The notes under the pieces were generated by a model, which saw nothing but the letters and a program-made list of their open reading frames with translations, did not search any database and had not been told where the DNA came from. The translations under genes and the position numbers were made by a program. From [Mycobacterium] nativiensis (GTDB taxonomy: Bacteria; Actinomycetota; Actinomycetes; Mycobacteriales; Mycobacteriaceae): a DNA stretch of 27,949 nucleotides. Below, in pieces: positions 18,974-26,464 of the stretch. The stretch's first letter is position 1. Every line of letters starts with the position of its first letter. Location of the stretch: NCBI RefSeq assembly GCF_020172685.1, contig NZ_CP083986.1:2165308-2193256 (forward strand), given 5' to 3'.

Positions 18974-19756
18974 TCAGACCCGGGTCAGCCGCAGCCGCCA
19001 GGCCTCCGGTCCGCGCTCCTCATAACCCACCGCGATCCGGCCGCCGCTGCGCTCGGCGAGCTGGTGCAGCAGTGGAATCGGGTCGTGCGGCGCAACCAGC
19101 ATCATCGATCCACCGGCCGGAACGGCGTCGAAGGCGCCGAACACCGTCGCGTGCCGGATCGCGTGCGGAATCTCCCGCACGTCGAGTTCGGGCATCTCCT
19201 CGTTCTCTTCGCCGCAGCCGCATCCGCCGTGGCCGTGCCCGTGACCGGCGGGGGCGGGCTGGGACGTGTCCGGCCCGACGGCGGGAAGCCGGGTGGCCAG
19301 GTCGGCCAGCGAGACCCCGCTGGTCTCGGCGAGCGCGGGCAACAGCAGGTCGGCGACCTTGCCGAACAGCGCCTCCAACAGCACCCGCAATGCCTCGACG
19401 TGCGCGGCGATCTGCACCCGGTCGGTGTCACGGGTGATCCGCGCAGCGGCCTGCTCGATCAACTGGGTCTCGCCGAGCAGGCCCTCGACCAGCAGCCGGG
19501 AGCGCTCGACGCCGACCGCGGCCGGGTAGATCAGTTCCACCGCGGCCCGCAGCTGCGGGCGCACGCCGGTGTCGATGAATCCCTGCACCGCGCGGTGAGC
19601 GTCGTCGAAGGCCGGGCCGGCCGACCCGACCGCGGCGAACACCGCCGCGCCCAGGGCGGCCTGGCGGCCGAGGAGCTCGGCGTAGCGGGACCGCACGTCG
19701 TCCACGGCCGCCGAGTCCGCCGCGCTGGTCGCCACGACCACGTCATTGGTTGTCAT
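18974..19756 (-). CDS. DUF2249 domain protein with helical N-terminus and His/Cys-rich linker
   Basis: This 260-aa protein is unlike its dcw neighbours. Residues about 15-150 are all-helical and resemble the layout of hemerythrin-like proteins that often carry DUF2249, but only two His (54, 119) are present and no HxxxE ligand pattern is visible, so a di-iron site is not supported. Residues 171-184 read GHGHGHGGCGCGEE, a likely metal-binding linker. Residues 190-258 are DUF2249, a TusA-like fold: ELDVREIPHAIRH, then LVAPHDPIPLLHQL and GPEAWRLRL. ATG 19756 has AAGGA upstream. It sits on the opposite strand between yggT and wag31, which are adjacent in M. tuberculosis, suggesting insertion. A role in metal, sulfur or nitrosative stress is possible from family associations only. 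Confidence 0.8.
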   Translation of the reverse strand: MTTNDVVVATSAADSAAVDDVRSRYAELLGRQAALGAAVFAAVGSAGPAFDDAHRAVQGFIDTGVRPQLRAAVELIYPAAVGVERSRLLVEGLLGETQLIEQAAARITRDTDRVQIAAHVEALRVLLEALFGKVADLLLPALAETSGVSLADLATRLPAVGPDTSQPAPAGHGHGHGGCGCGEENEEMPELDVREIPHAIRHATVFGAFDAVPAGGSMMLVAPHDPIPLLHQLAERSGGRIAVGYEERGPEAWRLRLTRV

Positions 19757-20299
19757 CCTGGGGTGTCCTTCCGATCGGTCGTAACCTGCGGCAGCCCGCC
19801 GGCCAGCTGCCGCTCAATAATTACGGTTAGCTCTTGTGAATAATACGGGTCGGCCCACCGGCCCGATACCCCGCGTAGCCGGCGCGGCCGGCGGTTTCGG
19901 CCCGCGGCGCCCCGGTGTGGCGACTTGATTGCGCGGGGGCAAATTAGGTGAATATTCGCAGGCCGGCCGCTTAACACTTTGCTGCCTGGCGGCCGGATGG
20001 GCACTACCGGATCAGCCTGTGCCGGCGCTGCACACCGCCGAGTTCGGCGATGGCGACCGACCCCCGGCCTCGCGTGGGCGCCCTCACCGGCCAGGATCGG
20101 TGATCGCCGTCACTGCCGGTGTTTGCCGGAACGTGATTTCTGTGGCTGCAATTTGAAATTCGCTCTTAATATCATTCTCATTGCCGAGCATCGCGTCTGA
20201 TGTGACAGGATGGACGGCAGTTACAACACGGCTAGCGTATTCCCGGTCGACCTACGGTTGTGCGATCGGTGCTACCTACCTGACTTGAGGGGGCAGACG
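19757..20299. other. 543-bp non-coding divergent region between the DUF2249 gene and wag31
   Basis: No convincing gene is seen here. Short open frames exist but have neither family features nor ribosome sites. Near the DUF2249 start are two similar AT-rich words, TCAATAATTA (19814-19823) and TGAATAATAC (19837-19846), 23 bp apart. On the minus strand TATTAT in the second is a good -10 candidate. A third AT-rich spot is the palindrome GAATATTC (19950-19957). The segment at about 20153-20185 is AT-rich against the background and includes a loosely Fur-like word. The last 90 bp hold the wag31 promoter. Confidence 0.6.
20211..20238 (+). promoter_or_regulatory. Predicted wag31 promoter
   Basis: TGGACG (20211-20216), a 16-nt spacer and TAGCGT (20233-20238) fit a mycobacterial sigma-A promoter with a weak -35 and a good TANNNT -10. 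The predicted start would leave an untranslated leader of about 55 nt before ATG 20300. Confidence 0.5.
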
Positions 20300-21106
20300 A
20301 TGCCACTAACACCGGCGGACGTTCACAACGTCGCGTTCAGTAAACCGCCGATTGGGAAGCGCGGCTACAACGAGGACGAGGTCGACGCGTTTCTCGACCT
20401 GGTTGAGACCGAGCTGACGCGGCTCATCGAGGAGAACGCCGACCTGCGCCAACGGGTCAGCGAGCTGGACCAGGACCTGGCCGCGGCCCGCGCCGGTGGG
20501 GGCCAGCCGGCCTCGATCCCGGTCTACGAACCCACTCCCGAGCCGGTCGCACCGCCGCCCGCCGCCATGCCGGTGGCGCAGCCGGCCGCGCCGGAGGTGT
20601 CGTCCGAGGAGCAGCATCTCAAGGCCGCACGCGTGCTGAGCCTGGCCCAGGACACCGCTGACCGGTTGACCGGCACCGCCCGTGCCGAGTCCGAGAAGCT
20701 GATGGCCGACGCTCGCGCCAACGCCGAGCAGATTGTCAGCGAGGCCCGGCACACCGCCGAGACCACGGTCGCCGAAGCCCGTCAGCGGGCGGACGCCATG
20801 CTGACCGACGCCCAGACACGCTCGGAGACCCAGCTGCGCCAGGCCCAGGAGAAGGCCGACGCCCTGCAGGCGGACGCCGAGCGCAAGCACTCCGAGATCA
20901 TGGGCACCATCAACCAGCAGCGCACCGTGTTGGAAGGCCGGCTGGAGCAGCTGCGAACCTTCGAGCGCGAATACCGCACCCGGCTCAAGACCTACCTGGA
21001 ATCTCAGCTCGAGGAGTTGGGTCAGCGGGGCTCGGCGGCACCGGTGGACACTAGCGCGACCAGCGACGGCGGCGGGTTCAACCATTTCAACCGCGGCGCC
21101 AACTAG
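20300..21106 (+). CDS. wag31: Polar growth/DivIVA protein Wag31
   Basis: The 268-aa coiled-coil protein marks the cell poles and directs polar peptidoglycan synthesis in mycobacteria. The N-terminal DivIVA membrane-binding domain ([35 protein letters not shown]) is followed by a first coiled coil (about 36-62), a Pro-rich variable linker (about 64-110), and a long coiled coil (about 118-245) ending [25 protein letters not shown] 20300 is preceded by GAGGGGG; an earlier in-frame ATG at 20210 lies in the leader and is rejected. The Thr73 phosphorylated by PknA/PknB in M. tuberculosis has no counterpart; the aligned linker reads [14 protein letters not shown]. Confidence 0.97.
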   Translation: MPLTPADVHNVAFSKPPIGKRGYNEDEVDAFLDLVETELTRLIEENADLRQRVSELDQDLAAARAGGGQPASIPVYEPTPEPVAPPPAAMPVAQPAAPEVSSEEQHLKAARVLSLAQDTADRLTGTARAESEKLMADARANAEQIVSEARHTAETTVAEARQRADAMLTDAQTRSETQLRQAQEKADALQADAERKHSEIMGTINQQRTVLEGRLEQLRTFEREYRTRLKTYLESQLEELGQRGSAAPVDTSATSDGGGFNHFNRGAN

Positions 21107-21171
21107 CTGCAGGAATGGGTCCGCCGCAGGGCGGTATCCACTAATCTGCTTGTCGGTCGGGAGGTGAGTCG

Positions 21172-21579
21172 ATGCTGATCATCGCATTGGTACTGGCGGC
21201 GATAGGGCTTGCTGCGCTGGTATTCGCCGTGGTCACCAGCAATGCGCTGGTGGCGTGGGTGTGTATCGGCGCGAGTCTGTTGGGCGTGCTGTTGCTGATC
21301 ACGGATGCGTTGCGGGAACGCCGCCGACAGACGGCCGGTGCGGCCGCCTCGCCGGCGGTCGACGAAAGCCCCGCAGCCCCCGAGGACCTCGACGACCTCG
21401 ACCCGGTTGACGCCGTCGACCCGGTTGACGCCGTCGACCCGGTTGACGCCGTCGACGACCTCGACGACGCGCCGGAGACCTCCGGCACGCCTGAGGTCCC
21501 GGCAACGCTCGGCGAGGCCATCAGTGGGGGCTTCGAAGCCGACACCGCGGACGAGCCCGCGCCGCACCCGGCCGACTAA
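21172..21579 (+). CDS. Small membrane protein of the Rv2144c type with acidic repeat tail
   Basis: The 135-aa product has two closely spaced hydrophobic segments (about residues 1-22 and 25-43), [20 protein letters not shown] and [20 protein letters not shown], then the basic RERRRQ and a long acidic Ala/Asp/Pro tail. It corresponds in position and N-terminus to Rv2144c, downstream of wag31; the function is unknown. The tail contains three perfect copies of an 18-bp unit coding DPVDAV. ATG 21172 follows GGGAGGTGA. Its stop overlaps that of the convergent phosphoribosyltransferase by 4 nt. Confidence 0.85.
   Translation: MLIIALVLAAIGLAALVFAVVTSNALVAWVCIGASLLGVLLLITDALRERRRQTAGAAASPAVDESPAAPEDLDDLDPVDAVDPVDAVDPVDAVDDLDDAPETSGTPEVPATLGEAISGGFEADTADEPAPHPAD
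21400..21453 (+). repeat. Three perfect 18-bp tandem repeats
   Basis: The unit GACCCGGTTGACGCCGTC occurs at 21400-21417, 21418-21435 and 21436-21453 without a mismatch and in frame, coding DPVDAV three times. GACGACCTCGAC flanks both sides (21391-21402 and 21454-21465). Confidence 0.95.
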
Positions 21580-22262
21580 TCCGTCGTCGGGGTGGCCAGC
21601 AGGGTGCGGACCTCATCGTCACTGACCTGGTGAAAGTCCCGATAGCCCTGCCCCACGGTGTCGAACTGGGCGGGCATGGTCGCACAAACCACGTCGTCGG
21701 CTTCCTGGGCGATCTTGCGACAGGCTGATTCCGGGCCGAGCGGCACGGCCACCACGGTCGAGGCCGGTTCGGCTGACTGGACCGCCCGCACCGCCACCAA
21801 CATGCTTGCGCCGGTGGCGATTCCGTCGTCGACCAGAATCACCACCCGGCCGTGCAGATCGGCCGTCGGCCGATCACCGCGATAGGCGACTTCGCGCCGC
21901 CGCAGCTCGGCTTCCTCGCGGTCGATCACCGACCGCAGCACCTCGCTGCTGATGCCGAGGTCGGCGACGACGTCGTCGTTCAGCACCACATGCCCGCCGC
22001 TGGCCAATGCGCCCATCGCCAGCTCCGGCCAGGTCGGGACACCCAACTTGCGGACCAGGAACACGTCCAACGGCGCCCGCAACGCCGCGGCGACCTCCCA
22101 ACCGACCGGCACCCCGCCTCGTGCCAGCCCCAGCACCAAAAGACTGTCGGTGCCGCGGTAGTCGGTCAGGAAGGTCGCCAGCGTCCGACCGGCATCAGCG
22201 CGGTCGCGGAAGGTGCGTCGCGGCGCGGACTGCTGGCGGAGGAAGTGGCCTGGTCGAGTCAT
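21576..22262 (-). CDS. Phosphoribosyltransferase family protein
   Basis: The 228-aa protein has a type I phosphoribosyltransferase fold. [14 protein letters not shown] leads the domain, then [15 protein letters not shown] with [11 protein letters not shown], and the PRPP-binding loop [13 protein letters not shown] at residues 141-153. This group (Rv2143/Rv0571c-like proteins) is usually annotated only as phosphoribosyltransferase; the substrate is unknown. The ATG 22262 start has GGGGAG immediately adjacent, closer than ideal. It is tail-to-tail with the upstream small membrane protein and shares 4 nt with it. The tautomerase ends 31 nt upstream on the same strand, so the two may be cotranscribed. 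Confidence 0.88.
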   Translation of the reverse strand: MTRPGHFLRQQSAPRRTFRDRADAGRTLATFLTDYRGTDSLLVLGLARGGVPVGWEVAAALRAPLDVFLVRKLGVPTWPELAMGALASGGHVVLNDDVVADLGISSEVLRSVIDREEAELRRREVAYRGDRPTADLHGRVVILVDDGIATGASMLVAVRAVQSAEPASTVVAVPLGPESACRKIAQEADDVVCATMPAQFDTVGQGYRDFHQVSDDEVRTLLATPTTD

Positions 22263-22293
22263 CTCCCCATCGAGCCTACGACTGATCGCGACC

Positions 22294-22701
22294 TCAGCGA
22301 TTGAGCTCGGCGACCGCGGCGACGATCTCCGGCTTGTCGGACTGCAGACTGGCGCGCCAGCCGACGTCGTGTAGCGGATACGGGTTGATCAACACCAGGA
22401 CTTCCTCGATGTTGGCGATCCCGTCATAGGCTGCGCCGACGGCGGACTCGATCTTCTGTACGAGTTTGCGTTTGACGTCGGCGTTGCCCAGCTCCGGTGT
22501 TTCCAGCGACACCACCGGACGGACCGGTTCGGCCTGCACACGACCGTCCTGAGACACGTTGTCGGCCGAGTACTCCCGCAGCCAGCCGCGGGTGTCGGGG
22601 AAGTGGAAGGCCTCGTCGAGTGCGTCGGTGATCTCTTTGAGCATCTTCTCTTTGGCGTTCTGCGACGCCCCGGTGGGCGCGTCGATGGTGAACACGGGCA
22701 T
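22294..22701 (-). CDS. Tautomerase superfamily protein
   Basis: The 135-aa product starts [13 protein letters not shown], placing the catalytic Pro at position 2 so that it becomes the N-terminal residue after Met removal, as in the 4-oxalocrotonate tautomerase superfamily. The length and two beta-alpha-beta halves (second half from about [17 protein letters not shown]) fit the fused trimeric group that includes CaaD, MSAD and related proteins. The reaction cannot be assigned. AAGGAG precedes ATG 22701. It is divergent from an HxlR regulator, and its own -35 hexamer lies inside a perfect palindrome, so repression by that regulator is likely. Confidence 0.87.
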   Translation of the reverse strand: MPVFTIDAPTGASQNAKEKMLKEITDALDEAFHFPDTRGWLREYSADNVSQDGRVQAEPVRPVVSLETPELGNADVKRKLVQKIESAVGAAYDGIANIEEVLVLINPYPLHDVGWRASLQSDKPEIVAAVAELNR

Positions 22702-22745
22702 CTCTTCATCTCCTTGTTGTGGTCATCCCGAGTGGGATGTCTCCG

Positions 22746-22774
22746 ACGCTAGCAGCGGTACTTGGAAAAACCAA
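22746..22774 (-). promoter_or_regulatory. Tautomerase promoter overlapping the operator
   Basis: Read on the minus strand: -35 TTGGTT (22774-22769), 17-nt spacer, -10 TAGCGT (22751-22746). The -35 lies within the palindrome at 22759-22777, so a bound repressor would block it. The leader to ATG 22701 would be about 38 nt. Confidence 0.65.
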
Positions 22775-22777
22775 GTA
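22759..22777. promoter_or_regulatory. Perfect 7-5-7 palindromic operator, likely HxlR
   Basis: TACTTGG (22759-22765), spacer AAAAA, CCAAGTA (22771-22777). The TAC...GTA ends match the kind of inverted repeat bound by HxlR/YodB regulators. It is located between the divergent tautomerase and hxlR-type genes. Confidence 0.75.
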
Positions 22778-22783
22778 ATAAGT

Positions 22784-22811
22784 TTGGATTATGGATTATC
22801 GCTGGTAGGAT
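22784..22811 (+). promoter_or_regulatory. Promoter of the HxlR gene, probably leaderless
   Basis: TTGGAT (22784-22789), a 16-nt spacer and TAGGAT (22806-22811). The ATG at 22819 falls 8 nt after the -10, at or next to the predicted transcription start, so the mRNA may be leaderless. A tandem GGATTAT GGATTAT lies at 22786-22799. Confidence 0.6.
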
Positions 22812-22818
22812 ACGGAAT

Positions 22819-23493
<675 letters not shown>

Positions 23494-24169
23494 TCAGACG
23501 GCCGTGGTGCCGCCGTCGACGATCAACTCCGTACCGTTGACATAGCTGGAGTCCTCCGAGGCCAGGAAGAGTGCGGCCCGCGCGATCTCCTCAGGGCTGC
23601 CCATCGTTCGCCGGGGGATCAATGCCTCAAACTGCGCCTTCGTCTCCTCGTCGAACAGCTGCTCCTGCATCGGCGTGGCGATCTGTCCCGGAGTCAGTAC
23701 GGCCTTGCTCCCCGCGTACACACTCCAGGAGGGAAAGCCCCTGATCGAGGCGATTGACCCGGTCATGAAGATCGAGCCACCGTCGTTGAACAGAGGTAGC
23801 GCCTTCTGCACCGTGAACAGAGTGCCGCGCGCGTTGAGCCCAAAAGTGGCCGAAGTACTGATCGGTGATGTCGCCGAGCTTGCGCTCCTCGCCCATCCCG
23901 GCGCTGGTCCACAACACGTCGATGGCGCGCTGGTCCCGCCTGACCGCGTCGAACAACCGGTCCAGATCGTCCAGCTTGGACGAATCAGCCTGCACGCCAG
24001 TCACGTTCCGGCCGATCAGCGTGACCGCTTCATCCAGGGCTTCTCGCCGGCGACCGGAGATGAAGACGTGAGCTCCTTGGTCAACGAACAACTTGGCGCC
24101 GGCCAGCGCCATACCGCTGGATCCACCGGTGATCACCGCCACCTTGCCGTCAAGCTTTCCCACGATCAC
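23494..24169 (-). pseudogene. Broken short-chain dehydrogenase/reductase (SDR)
   Basis: Two minus-strand frames together make an SDR. The first (from GTG 24169) codes KLDGKVAVITGGSSGMALAGAK through DITDQYFGHF. The frame is then lost at TTTTGGG (plus positions 23839-23845); removing one T restores GLNARGTLFTVQKALPLF in the other frame. That frame retains the Tyr and Lys of YAGSK but jumps from AVL straight to TPGQIATPMQ, lacking about 27 residues normally present between these motifs. The cofactor motif TGxxxGxG reads TGGSSGMA. The end, PEEIARAALFLASEDSSYVNGTELIVDGG, is normal. Frameshift, internal deletion and altered motif together indicate a pseudogene, though the frameshift alone could be a homopolymer error. 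It overlaps the upstream LLM gene by 20 nt. Confidence 0.85.
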
Positions 24170-25049
24170 TCCGTCGAGCGATCACCTGACCGGCGAAGTC
24201 GAGCATTTGGTCAAGGGTGGGGAACATTGCGAAGGCATCCACGATCGCCTCATCGGCGCCGGACCTGTCGAGGCGCTCGAGCTTGTCGGCGACGGTGTCA
24301 ACCGACGTGCCCGGTTCGAGGTTGATCCGCATGGCCGTCTTGAGTGCGTCCGGATCGCGGTCGGCGTCCTTCGCGGCCCGGCGCGCAATCGACCACAGGT
24401 GGTCGGTGACCTCGTCCTGCAGCCCCTCGACCCCGAGCCAGCCCGTGCCGCTGCGGCCGACCCGGCGCATCGCGGCCTCGCTGGCACCGCCGATCCAGAT
24501 GGGCGGGCCGCCGGCCTGCACCGGGCGCAGGTCGGCATGCACCGGCGGCAACGAGAAGAACTCGCTGTCCCAGGACACCGGGGTGGTCGTCCACCACTCG
24601 TGCAGGAACGCCAGCAGGTCGTCGAGCATCTGTCCGCGTCGATGCCAGTTCGCGCTGCGGGCGATGTCGTGTTCGTCCTTCATCCACCCGATTCCCACGC
24701 CAACGTCGAGGCGGCCGTCGCTGAGCACATCGAGCGTGGTCAGCAGCCGGGCCAGGTGCACCGGCTCGTAGTAGAACGTGCTGAGCGTGCTGGCGTTCAG
24801 CCGCATCCGGCTGGTCGCCGTCGCCGCGACGGTCCACAGCAGCACCGGATCGAGGTAGCGGGTCATCTGTGGGGGGTACGGCTGTTCTTTGCCCGGATAG
24901 GTGGTGTGCATCTCAACCGGCGTGACCAGGCGATCGCCCACCCACAGCGTGTCGTAGCCGAGGTCCTCGAGTCCACGGCAGAACGCGCTCAGGGAATCGG
25001 CGCCGCTGACTGCGGGCCCGACGATGGGAAGTGCGAAGCCAAGCTTCAT
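24150..25049 (-). CDS. LLM-class F420-dependent oxidoreductase
   Basis: The 299-aa product has the luciferase-like monooxygenase TIM-barrel pattern of actinobacterial F420-dependent enzymes: MKLGFALPIVGP at the start, LGYDTLWVGDRLVTP, TLDVLSDGRLDVGVGIGWMKDEHD, and GGPPIWIGGASEAAMRRVGRSG. These enzymes use reduced F420 (or FMN in relatives) to reduce or oxidise small organics; the substrate is not predictable. ATG 25049 is chosen because AAAGGA precedes it at 6 nt; an in-frame GTG 30 nt upstream has no such site. It lies 86 nt after the reductase-like gene on the same strand and overlaps the SDR pseudogene, which suggests one transcript under the MarR-controlled promoter. Confidence 0.9.
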   Translation of the reverse strand: MKLGFALPIVGPAVSGADSLSAFCRGLEDLGYDTLWVGDRLVTPVEMHTTYPGKEQPYPPQMTRYLDPVLLWTVAATATSRMRLNASTLSTFYYEPVHLARLLTTLDVLSDGRLDVGVGIGWMKDEHDIARSANWHRRGQMLDDLLAFLHEWWTTTPVSWDSEFFSLPPVHADLRPVQAGGPPIWIGGASEAAMRRVGRSGTGWLGVEGLQDEVTDHLWSIARRAAKDADRDPDALKTAMRINLEPGTSVDTVADKLERLDRSGADEAIVDAFAMFPTLDQMLDFAGQVIARRSDRGKA

Positions 25050-25135
25050 GGCGAATCCTTTCGGTGATCCATCAACCACTATTTGGGCGTGCGGAAGCCC
25101 TGTTCGTTCACTGTCTGGACCGGCGGCGCTGCGAC

Positions 25136-25759
25136 TCAGGCCGCAGGGGTGGCACCGAGGGCGAAGTCGAAGTGTCCAACCCCATAACGGGCGAGACCCA
25201 TCACGACCAGGCCCGTTCCTTCCAGCCAGTGCGCCATGTTCAAGCCGCCGACATCCAGCGGGCGCAATTCGAGGGTCTCAATGAACTCCGCCACGGCCGC
25301 CTTGGCGTGCGCGTCGTCGCCGGCGATGAAGACGTCCAGCGGCCGGCCCTGGGATAGGACGACACCGAAGATGGTGTTGAACGCCTTCACCACGCTGGCG
25401 CTGGCCGGGGCCGCCTTGGCGACTTCCTGCGCGACCGAGGTGTCCTCGGGGATGGCCAGCCCATCGGCCGCGGAATTGAAGGGGTTGCTGATGTCGACGA
25501 TGGCCTTGCCCGCGAGGGCGTCGCCGTACTGGGCAACGACCGGAACGACATTGGCGTACAACAAAGCCACGATGACGATGTCTCCGGCCGGGACGGCGCC
25601 GAACTCTCCCGTCGTTGCGCTGCCGCCGAGAGTCTTGGCCAGGTCGGCGGCCTTGGCCTGATCGCGGCCGATGATCTCTACGGTGTTGCCGCCGGCTACC
25701 GCCAGCGCGCCGATGGTGCGGGCCATGTTCCCGGTGCCGATGATGCTGATGTTGCTCAT
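25136..25759 (-). CDS. NADP(H)/F420-dependent reductase-like Rossmann protein
   Basis: The 207-aa product starts SNISIIGTGNMARTIG, a GxGxM nucleotide-binding turn of the F420H2:NADP oxidoreductase (Fno)/NADP-oxidoreductase family (PF03807 type). GRDQAKAADLAKTLGG, VDISNPFN, ASVVKAFNTIFG and VFIAGDDAHAKAAV follow in the usual order. True Fno moves hydride between NADPH and F420; many bacterial relatives have unproven substrates, so only the family is claimed. ATG 25759 has AGGA 8 nt upstream. Its promoter contains both palindromic operator sites shared with the divergent marR gene. The neighbouring LLM enzyme could use F420H2 supplied by such an activity. Confidence 0.87.
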   Translation of the reverse strand: MSNISIIGTGNMARTIGALAVAGGNTVEIIGRDQAKAADLAKTLGGSATTGEFGAVPAGDIVIVALLYANVVPVVAQYGDALAGKAIVDISNPFNSAADGLAIPEDTSVAQEVAKAAPASASVVKAFNTIFGVVLSQGRPLDVFIAGDDAHAKAAVAEFIETLELRPLDVGGLNMAHWLEGTGLVVMGLARYGVGHFDFALGATPAA

Positions 25760-25788
25760 GAGGTGTCCTGTCGTGAGTTACGATGGAA

Positions 25789-25808
25789 AAGGTTGACAGA
25801 TCAACCTT
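25789..25808. promoter_or_regulatory. Operator site 1, perfect 8-4-8 palindrome
   Basis: AAGGTTGA (25789-25796), CAGA, TCAACCTT (25801-25808) is a perfect inverted repeat. It covers the -10 of the leftward promoter and a TTGACA on the plus strand (25793-25798). It is the likely site of the adjacent MarR protein. Confidence 0.8.
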
Positions 25809-25832
25809 AAACCCGATTGGTTGATGCGTCAA
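25804..25832 (-). promoter_or_regulatory. Promoter of the reductase/LLM transcript
   Basis: On the minus strand: -35 TTGACG (25832-25827), exact 17-nt spacer, -10 TAAGGT (25809-25804). The -35 lies in operator site 2 and the -10 overlaps site 1, so occupancy of either would block transcription. Confidence 0.7.
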
Positions 25833-25836
25833 CAAA
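25817..25836. promoter_or_regulatory. Operator site 2, near-perfect 8-4-8 palindrome
   Basis: TTGGTTGA (25817-25824), TGCG, TCAACAAA (25829-25836) has one mismatch in the arms. It shares the GGTTGA half-site with site 1. The two centres are 28 bp apart. Confidence 0.75.
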
Positions 25837-25856
25837 TGGAGGAGGCGTGAAGGCAG

Positions 25857-26339
25857 ATGGAACCGAACTGGCTGAGCCCTGGTGAAGACCGCGCCTGGCG
25901 GGCCTTCGTACACGCGCACCAGAAGCTCGTCGCGCACCTGAACCGGGGCCTACAGGAATCGGGCCTTTCCGGCGCCGACTACGAGATTCTGGCGGTGCTC
26001 TCGGGCCACGACGGGGACCGCATGCCCGCCCACGTGCTGTGCAACATGTTGGACTGGGAGAAAAGCCGTGTCTCCCACCAGGTGCGGCGCATGCAGAAGG
26101 ACGGGCTGATCAGTCGCGAGCCCAACCCCGACGACGCCCGCAGCACCATGGTCCGCCTGCTCCCGGCAGGCCGCACCGCCATCGAGCAGGCTGCGCCCGG
26201 GCACGTGGCGGACGTCCGCCGGAACTTCATCGACCTGCTCACCCCGGCTGAGCTCGACATGCTGGCCGCCCTTAACGAACGAATCCTGCGCCATCTGGCG
26301 GAGGCCAACGAGTCCCTCTCGGACGACGATCCCGCTTAG
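25857..26339 (+). CDS. MarR-family transcriptional regulator
   Basis: The 160-aa protein has a MarR winged helix: helices LSGADYEILAVLSGHDGDRMPAHVL and the recognition segment DWEKSRVSHQVRRMQKDGLISREPNPDDAR with the usual DxR in the wing, then dimerisation helices at the C-terminus. MarR dimers typically repress a divergent gene and release DNA on binding a phenolic or other ligand or on oxidation. ATG 25857 follows GGAGG (25839-25843) and AAGG. It is divergent from the F420-type reductase gene, and two matching palindromes lie between them, which supports local control of the reductase-LLM-SDR set. Confidence 0.93.
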   Translation: MEPNWLSPGEDRAWRAFVHAHQKLVAHLNRGLQESGLSGADYEILAVLSGHDGDRMPAHVLCNMLDWEKSRVSHQVRRMQKDGLISREPNPDDARSTMVRLLPAGRTAIEQAAPGHVADVRRNFIDLLTPAELDMLAALNERILRHLAEANESLSDDDPA

Positions 26340-26426
26340 CGTTCATCGACTCGATGCGATGTCGAGGTTAAGGCGACGGCCGACACGGGTCGTGGTGTGG
26401 CGAATTGGTATCTGATGGTGTTGCAG

Positions 26427-26447
26427 CCCGAGGAGTCTCACTCCGGG
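26427..26447. terminator. Weak hairpin between marR and the nitrilase gene
   Basis: CCC (26427-26429), a GA bulge, GGAGT (26432-26436), loop CTC, ACTCC, GGG (26445-26447). It lies in the 125-nt convergent gap and has no T-tract. The rest of the gap shows nothing recognisable. Confidence 0.3.
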
Positions 26448-26464
26448 TCAATTCCGTTCGATCC

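Noticed and set aside
18974..19756. Calling the minus-strand gene a functional hemerythrin
   Set aside because: Only His54 and His119 occur in the helical domain and the usual HxxxE and multiple His ligands are missing, so only the DUF2249 part is claimed.
19064..19843. Plus-strand frame overlapping the DUF2249 gene
   Set aside because: The minus strand carries a recognisable DUF2249 domain and a ribosome site; the plus frame is low complexity.
19979..20200. Short plus-strand frame (73 codons) in the wag31 upstream region
   Set aside because: It has no ribosome site, no family signal, and runs into the AT-rich promoter area.
21172..21579. Reading the 18-bp tandem repeats as a CRISPR array
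   Set aside because: The units are contiguous with no spacers, in frame within a coding region, and there are no cas genes.
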